DNA of 36,523 nucleotides, from assembly GCA_001898425.1 (NCBI GenBank), contig MKTV01000061.1:1-36523 (forward strand), written 5' to 3'. The notes under the pieces were generated by a model that was given only the letters and a program-made list of their open reading frames with translations, searched no databases and was not told where the DNA came from. Position numbers and translations under genes: made by a program. Below are positions 33,402 to 36,523 of this stretch, in pieces. The stretch comes from Rhodospirillales bacterium 69-11. GTDB lineage: Bacteria; Pseudomonadota; Alphaproteobacteria; Acetobacterales; Acetobacteraceae. The stretch's first letter is position 1. Every line of letters starts with the position of its first letter.

Positions 33402-33875
33402 ATGCCGTTCGATGCGCCCTTCAATCTCGGCCCCTTCGCGGTTGACGCCGCGGGTCGCCTCTCACCCCGGAATGGGATCCCGGAACGATCCGGCTTCATC
33501 CTCGCCTGGCGTGGTCGGTCGGTGCACGCCCACTTGTCCGACGCGGCGCCGGGGAATCACCTCGTGCTCGAGGTCGCACTCGGCCGAATCCCCAGCACTG
33601 CGCAGAAGCTGACCTCGGATCAGCGCCCCCGCAGCTTCGCCGCCCTGCGGACCCTGCCGGCGGCCCTGCCGGAGGGCTGGCACCTGCGGCTCACGCCCGA
33701 CCACCGCCTGCGGCTGGAGGCGGAGCTGGTGATCGAGCTGCCGATCACCGTCACCCTGCTGGTGACGGAACTCACCTGCTTCCTGCTCGCGCTTGCTCCG
33801 TTCCTCGACCTACTGGACGAGGTCGGCGTGCCGGCCGGACCCGCCGCGGCGAAGGAGCGGCTCCGTTCGGCGTGA
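33402..33875 (+). CDS. Conserved-looking hypothetical protein
   Basis: The 157-aa protein starts MPFDAPFNLGPFAVDAAGRLSP, with GGGAG 6 nt upstream. I do not recognise a family. The first half is beta-rich (FILAWRGRSVHAHLSD, LVLEVALGRIPSTA). The middle has RSFAALRTLPAALPEGWHLRLTPDHRLRLEAELVIELP, and the last third is a strongly hydrophobic helix ITVTLLVTELTCFLLALAPFLDLL, which may be one membrane segment or a packing helix. It has no signal peptide. It diverges from psd and precedes the aminotransferase by 183 bp. Codon use fits the neighbourhood, so it is probably a real gene. Confidence 0.7.
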   Translation: MPFDAPFNLGPFAVDAAGRLSPRNGIPERSGFILAWRGRSVHAHLSDAAPGNHLVLEVALGRIPSTAQKLTSDQRPRSFAALRTLPAALPEGWHLRLTPDHRLRLEAELVIELPITVTLLVTELTCFLLALAPFLDLLDEVGVPAGPAAAKERLRSA

Positions 33876-33903
33876 CGGCGCGCGGGTCCTCGCTCCAGAC
33901 CAC

Positions 33904-33971
33904 CCACTCGCTCGGGCATCCACTCGCTCTAGGCATCCGGGAGACTCGGCGTGTAGGCTCGCTGCCCGAGT
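33904..33971. repeat. Short direct and inverted repeats upstream of the aminotransferase gene
   Basis: CCACTCGCTCGGGCAT (33904-33919) is repeated with one extra base as CCACTCGCTCTAGGCAT (33920-33936). An inverted repeat ACTCGG-N16-CCGAGT follows at 33944-33971. The 183-bp gap holds nothing else I recognise. It could hold a terminator for the upstream gene and an operator for the next. Confidence 0.45.
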
Positions 33972-34058
33972 GACGCCTTCGGTGGTTCCCTCGACGCATC
34001 CCCGGCGGGGCGCAGGCCTGGTTCCGTCCGACGTCCCTGCTGTCCGCGGAGGCCATGC

Positions 34059-35393
34059 ATGAGTCGAGTCCTGCACCGTTCCGGTGCCATTCCCCCGATC
34101 GCCGTCCGCGGCGAAGGTGTCTACCTGATCACCGCGGACGGAAACCGCGTGATCGACGCCTCGGGCGGCGCTGCCGTCGCCGCGCTCGGGCACGGCAATC
34201 GCCGGATCGCCGAGGCGATCGGGCGGCAGGCCGCTGCGATGGCCTATTCGCATACCGGCACGTTCTCGAACCAACCCTCGGAGGATCTCGCGGAGATGCT
34301 CCTGGCCGACGAGCCGGGGGGACTGACCCGCGCCTGGTTCTGCTCCTCCGGTTCCGAGGGGAACGAAGCTGCGCTGAAGCTCGCGCGGCAGTATTTCGTG
34401 GAGATCGGCCAGCCGCAGCGCGTGCGCACCATCGCCCGCCGCCAGAGCTATCACGGCACCACGCTGGGCGCGCTGGCCGCGGGCGGCAACATGATGCGGC
34501 GCGCGCTCTACGAGCCGATCCTGAGCCCGATGCACTCGCTGGTGTCGCCGTGCTTCCCGTACCGGTTCAAGCGGGACGACGAAAGCGACGCGCAATATCT
34601 CGACCGCCTGTCCGAGGAGCTGGAGGCCGAGTTCCAGCGGGTCGGCCCCGACACCGTGACCGCCTTCCTGGCCGAACCCGTGGTCGGTGCGACCACCGGC
34701 TGCGTCACCGCGGTGCCCGGCTACTTCAAGCGCGTGCGGGAGATCTGCGACCGGCACGGTGCGCTGCTGATCCTGGACGAGGTCATGTGCGGCATGGGCC
34801 GCACCGGCACGATGCACGCCTGGGAACAGGAGGGTGTCACACCGGACATCCAGATCATCGCCAAGGGCCTGGGCGGCGGCTACCAGCCGATCGGCGGCGT
34901 GCTGATCGCCGACCGCATCGTGCAGGCGCTGGCGAACGGGTCGGGCGGATTCCTGCATGGCCAGACCTACCAGGCGCATCCGGTCGCCTGCGCTGCCGCG
35001 CTGGAGGTGCAGAAGATCATCCGGGAAGACCGGCTGCTGGAGAACGTGCAGGCCATGGGCCAGCGGCTCGAGCGCGGGCTGGTGGAGCGGTTCGGCAATC
35101 ACCGTCATGTCGGTGACATTCGCGGCCGTGGCCTGTTCTGGGCGATTGAGTTCGTGACGGATCGCGCGACCAAGGGCGTGTTCGAGCCGGGGCTGAAGCT
35201 GAACGAGCGGGTTAAGGCGGAGGCCCTGGCCCGCGGCGTCGCGGGCTACCCCATGGGCGGGACGCTGGATGGCAAGCAGGGCGACCACTACATCGTCGCG
35301 CCGCCATACATCGTCTCTCCGGCCGAGGTGGACGCGATTGTCGAGCGCCTGGGCGACGCCGTGGACTCGGCGCTGAAATCGGTCGGACGGTAG
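34059..35393 (+). CDS. Class III PLP-dependent aminotransferase
   Basis: The 444-aa fold-type I aminotransferase of the omega-amino acid/2-oxoglutarate group has the phosphate-cup FCSSGSEGNEAALKLAR (about 94-110), YHGTTLGAL, and AFLAEPVVGATTGCVTAVPGYF. Asp240 in LILDEVMCGMGRTG binds the pyridine nitrogen, and Lys269 in IIAKGLGGGYQP forms the Schiff base. GQTYQAHPVACAAAL then closes the core. It moves an amino group from an omega-amino acid, beta-alanine-type or polyamine compound; the exact donor is unclear. GGAGG lies 6 nt upstream of the ATG. An importer of polyamine type lies 3 kb away but in a separate unit. Confidence 0.94.
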   Translation: MSRVLHRSGAIPPIAVRGEGVYLITADGNRVIDASGGAAVAALGHGNRRIAEAIGRQAAAMAYSHTGTFSNQPSEDLAEMLLADEPGGLTRAWFCSSGSEGNEAALKLARQYFVEIGQPQRVRTIARRQSYHGTTLGALAAGGNMMRRALYEPILSPMHSLVSPCFPYRFKRDDESDAQYLDRLSEELEAEFQRVGPDTVTAFLAEPVVGATTGCVTAVPGYFKRVREICDRHGALLILDEVMCGMGRTGTMHAWEQEGVTPDIQIIAKGLGGGYQPIGGVLIADRIVQALANGSGGFLHGQTYQAHPVACAAALEVQKIIREDRLLENVQAMGQRLERGLVERFGNHRHVGDIRGRGLFWAIEFVTDRATKGVFEPGLKLNERVKAEALARGVAGYPMGGTLDGKQGDHYIVAPPYIVSPAEVDAIVERLGDAVDSALKSVGR

Positions 35394-35412
35394 CAGCCGC
35401 GACCGCCGCCGC

Positions 35413-35464
35413 CGGGCGGAGACGCCCGTCCGTGCCCGCCGCGTTCCATGCGGCGGAGCGGGCA
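35413..35464 (+). terminator. Paired stem-loops after the aminotransferase gene
   Basis: CGGGCG-GAGA-CGCCCG (35413-35428) is a 6-bp stem with a GNRA-type GAGA loop. TGCCCGC (35433-35439) pairs with GCGGGCA (35458-35464). Both lie within 70 nt of the stop. After them the 175-bp convergent gap contains scattered ATGCGGC copies (35449-35505) and no gene. No T tract is present. Confidence 0.4.
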
Positions 35465-35568
35465 TGCGGCGGCGGACATGCGGCAAGGGGTATGCGGCCT
35501 GGCGGGCTTTCGGCCGGGGCGTGCGGCGCGGCGGTCCCGCGCAAGGTCGGCGCCTAGCTTGCGACGGC

Positions 35569-36411
35569 TCAACCGGCGCGCCGCAGTCCGAGTCGGGACA
35601 GCAGATCCAGCAGCTTCGCCTTCAGCACCGCCCAGAGGATGCCGTGCGCTTTGAGCGGAGCGTTCTCGCGAGGACTTCCTTGCGTCGGCATCGGCGTCGC
35701 GACGGGCGACGGGGGACTGGCGGCGACCGTCCCAGCCGGCGCGACACCTGCGCCCGCGGGTTCGGCCGAGGCGATCGGTGTCCCTGGGTCTCGAGCTTCT
35801 GAGCCTTGGGCCTCCAAGTCTTGGGCCCCCGAGTCTCGGGCCCCCAACCCCCGCGCGCCTGACGCCCGCCCGCTCGGCGCCTCCGCCTCATCCATCGATG
35901 ACGTCGGCGCGTCCGTGATCCGCGCGGCGGCCAGCGACGCATCCGGTTCCGGTGCGTCCCTGGCGAACTCCTCCGCCGCGCGGCGGGCAAAGTCCGCCAT
36001 GATCGCATTCGCCACCGCGACCCCGCCCGTGCGGGCGAAATCCGCCAGCACGCCCCCTAGTTCGGCATCCGACACGATCTTCACGCGCGTGGCCGGCTCC
36101 GGCGCGTCCGGGTCCGCCTCCAGCGCGAAGGCCACCTTCACGCCGATCCGCGCGGCACGCAGGTTTGCCGTCCCGCGGCCATGCACCCAGCCGGTCAGCG
36201 CCTCCTGGTCGAACGCGCAGGTGGCGCGGCCCTTGAACGCCACCTTCTTCGGGCCGAACGCCACCACCATCGCGCCCGGCCAGGATCCGTCCTCCGCCTG
36301 CGGCTCCAGCACCGCGCCCGGCATGCAGCCCGCCATCCGGGGCACGTCGGCGAAGCGCCGCATCACCTCGTCCGGCCGGCCGGGAACGCGGAACGCCCCT
36401 TCGAAATGCAT
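35569..36411 (-). CDS. CoxG-like SRPBCC-domain protein with repeat linker
   Basis: The protein is 280 aa. Residues 1-150 form a START/SRPBCC fold of the CoxG type: MHFEGAFRVPGRPDEVMRRFADVPRMAGCMPGA, then FGPKKVAFKGRATCAFD and a helix VAVANAIMADFARRAAEEFA. CoxG proteins help place or mature molybdenum hydroxylases such as CO dehydrogenase at the membrane. After it comes a disordered Ala/Gly/Pro-rich linker with five-residue repeats (GLGAR, DSGAQ, DLEAQ, GSEAR). An amphipathic helix ends the protein (ILWAVLKAKLLDLLSRLGLRR), likely a membrane anchor. It starts 6 nt after the stop of an upstream gene, with no ribosome site, so translation is likely coupled. Confidence 0.85.
   Translation of the reverse strand: MHFEGAFRVPGRPDEVMRRFADVPRMAGCMPGAVLEPQAEDGSWPGAMVVAFGPKKVAFKGRATCAFDQEALTGWVHGRGTANLRAARIGVKVAFALEADPDAPEPATRVKIVSDAELGGVLADFARTGGVAVANAIMADFARRAAEEFARDAPEPDASLAAARITDAPTSSMDEAEAPSGRASGARGLGARDSGAQDLEAQGSEARDPGTPIASAEPAGAGVAPAGTVAASPPSPVATPMPTQGSPRENAPLKAHGILWAVLKAKLLDLLSRLGLRRAG
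35790..35849 (-). repeat. 15-bp in-frame repeats in the CoxG-like linker
   Basis: Four tandem 15-bp units (for example 35805-35819 and 35820-35834) differ at a few bases and encode the five-residue repeats x-x-x-Ala-Arg/Gln. The unit being a multiple of three keeps the frame open, suggesting recent expansion. Confidence 0.7.
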
Positions 36412-36417
36412 TGCGTG

Positions 36418-36523
36418 TCAGGCCACGGGACGCAGCAGGGGGGCGCGGCTCTCCTGCCCGTAATGCACCTTGGCGTAGGGGTCGGTGGCCATGGTCGGGG
36501 AGACGCGGGCGTCGATCAGGTAG
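36418..36523 (-). CDS. C-terminal end of an upstream gene (partial)
   Basis: An open frame enters from the window edge and ends at TGA (36420-36418); the visible residues include LIDARVSPTMATDPYAKVHYG and RAPLLRPVA. Only 34 residues are visible, and I do not recognise the family. It is on the same strand and 6 nt before the CoxG-like gene, so they likely form one unit. A molybdenum-hydroxylase subunit is possible given CoxG but is not shown by this tail. Confidence 0.6.
   Translation of the reverse strand, partial: YLIDARVSPTMATDPYAKVHYGQESRAPLLRPVA

Overview
The window is very GC-rich DNA, densely packed on both strands with short gaps and many 1-4 bp ATGA/TGATG gene overlaps. The leuS-lptE-holA string, divergent rpsU / def-coq9, an mbfA-type iron exporter, a psd-pssA pair and a CoxG-like gene all point to a free-living alphaproteobacterium, probably Rhodospirillales/Acetobacterales-like. 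That placement is inferred from gene order and protein sequence; no marker search was run. No rRNA, tRNA, CRISPR array, phage or insertion sequence is visible.

Layout, left to right. 1-53: 9-bp tandem repeat. 87-1748 (-): secreted single-heme protein. 1978-2424 (+): small lipoprotein. 2487-6742 (+): leuS-lptE-holA housekeeping operon. 6960-8969 (+): WcbI-like domain fused to TPR repeats. 9145-9951 (+): crotonase. 10023-15152 (-): a compact set of MaoC-fold protein, BadH-like SDR, M20 carbamoylase, acetamidase/formamidase-family protein, amidase-signature hydrolase and a 66-aa AtzG/GatC-like partner. 15404-17100 (+): divergent cysteine hydrolase and asparaginase-fold enzyme. 17174-18625 (-): MocR-type regulator. 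18802-20411: rpsU (-), then def and coq9 (+). 20565-21317 (+): PNPOx-fold protein. 21392-24543 (-): hybrid sensor kinase and pal. 24699-26234 (-): mbfA-type iron exporter and cytochrome b561. 26323-28400 (-): PhyH dioxygenase and an ExeA-like ATPase. 28494-31169 (-): polyamine-type ABC importer (two permeases and a binding protein, no ATPase). 31270-31683 (+): GNAT. 31760-33333 (-): psd-pssA. 33402-35393 (+): unknown protein and class III aminotransferase. 35569-36523 (-): CoxG-like protein and the tail of an upstream gene.

The most distinctive part is 10.0-17.1 kb. Five different C-N hydrolase folds (M20, FmdA, amidase signature, isochorismatase-like, asparaginase-like) plus a small amidase partner sit on two divergent, translationally coupled transcription units around one 251-bp promoter region carrying a perfect inverted repeat. 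This reads as a catabolic route for a ureide, carbamoyl or amide compound, possibly ending in an acyl-CoA branch (SDR, MaoC-fold, crotonase). Two members have lost canonical catalytic residues: an Ala replaces the substrate-binding Asp of the asparaginase, and the MaoC-fold protein lacks its Asp/His dyad. The substrate may therefore not be a textbook one. A second regulatory thread links the MocR regulator to the PNPOx-fold gene 2 kb away through a shared GATTGGTCC element.
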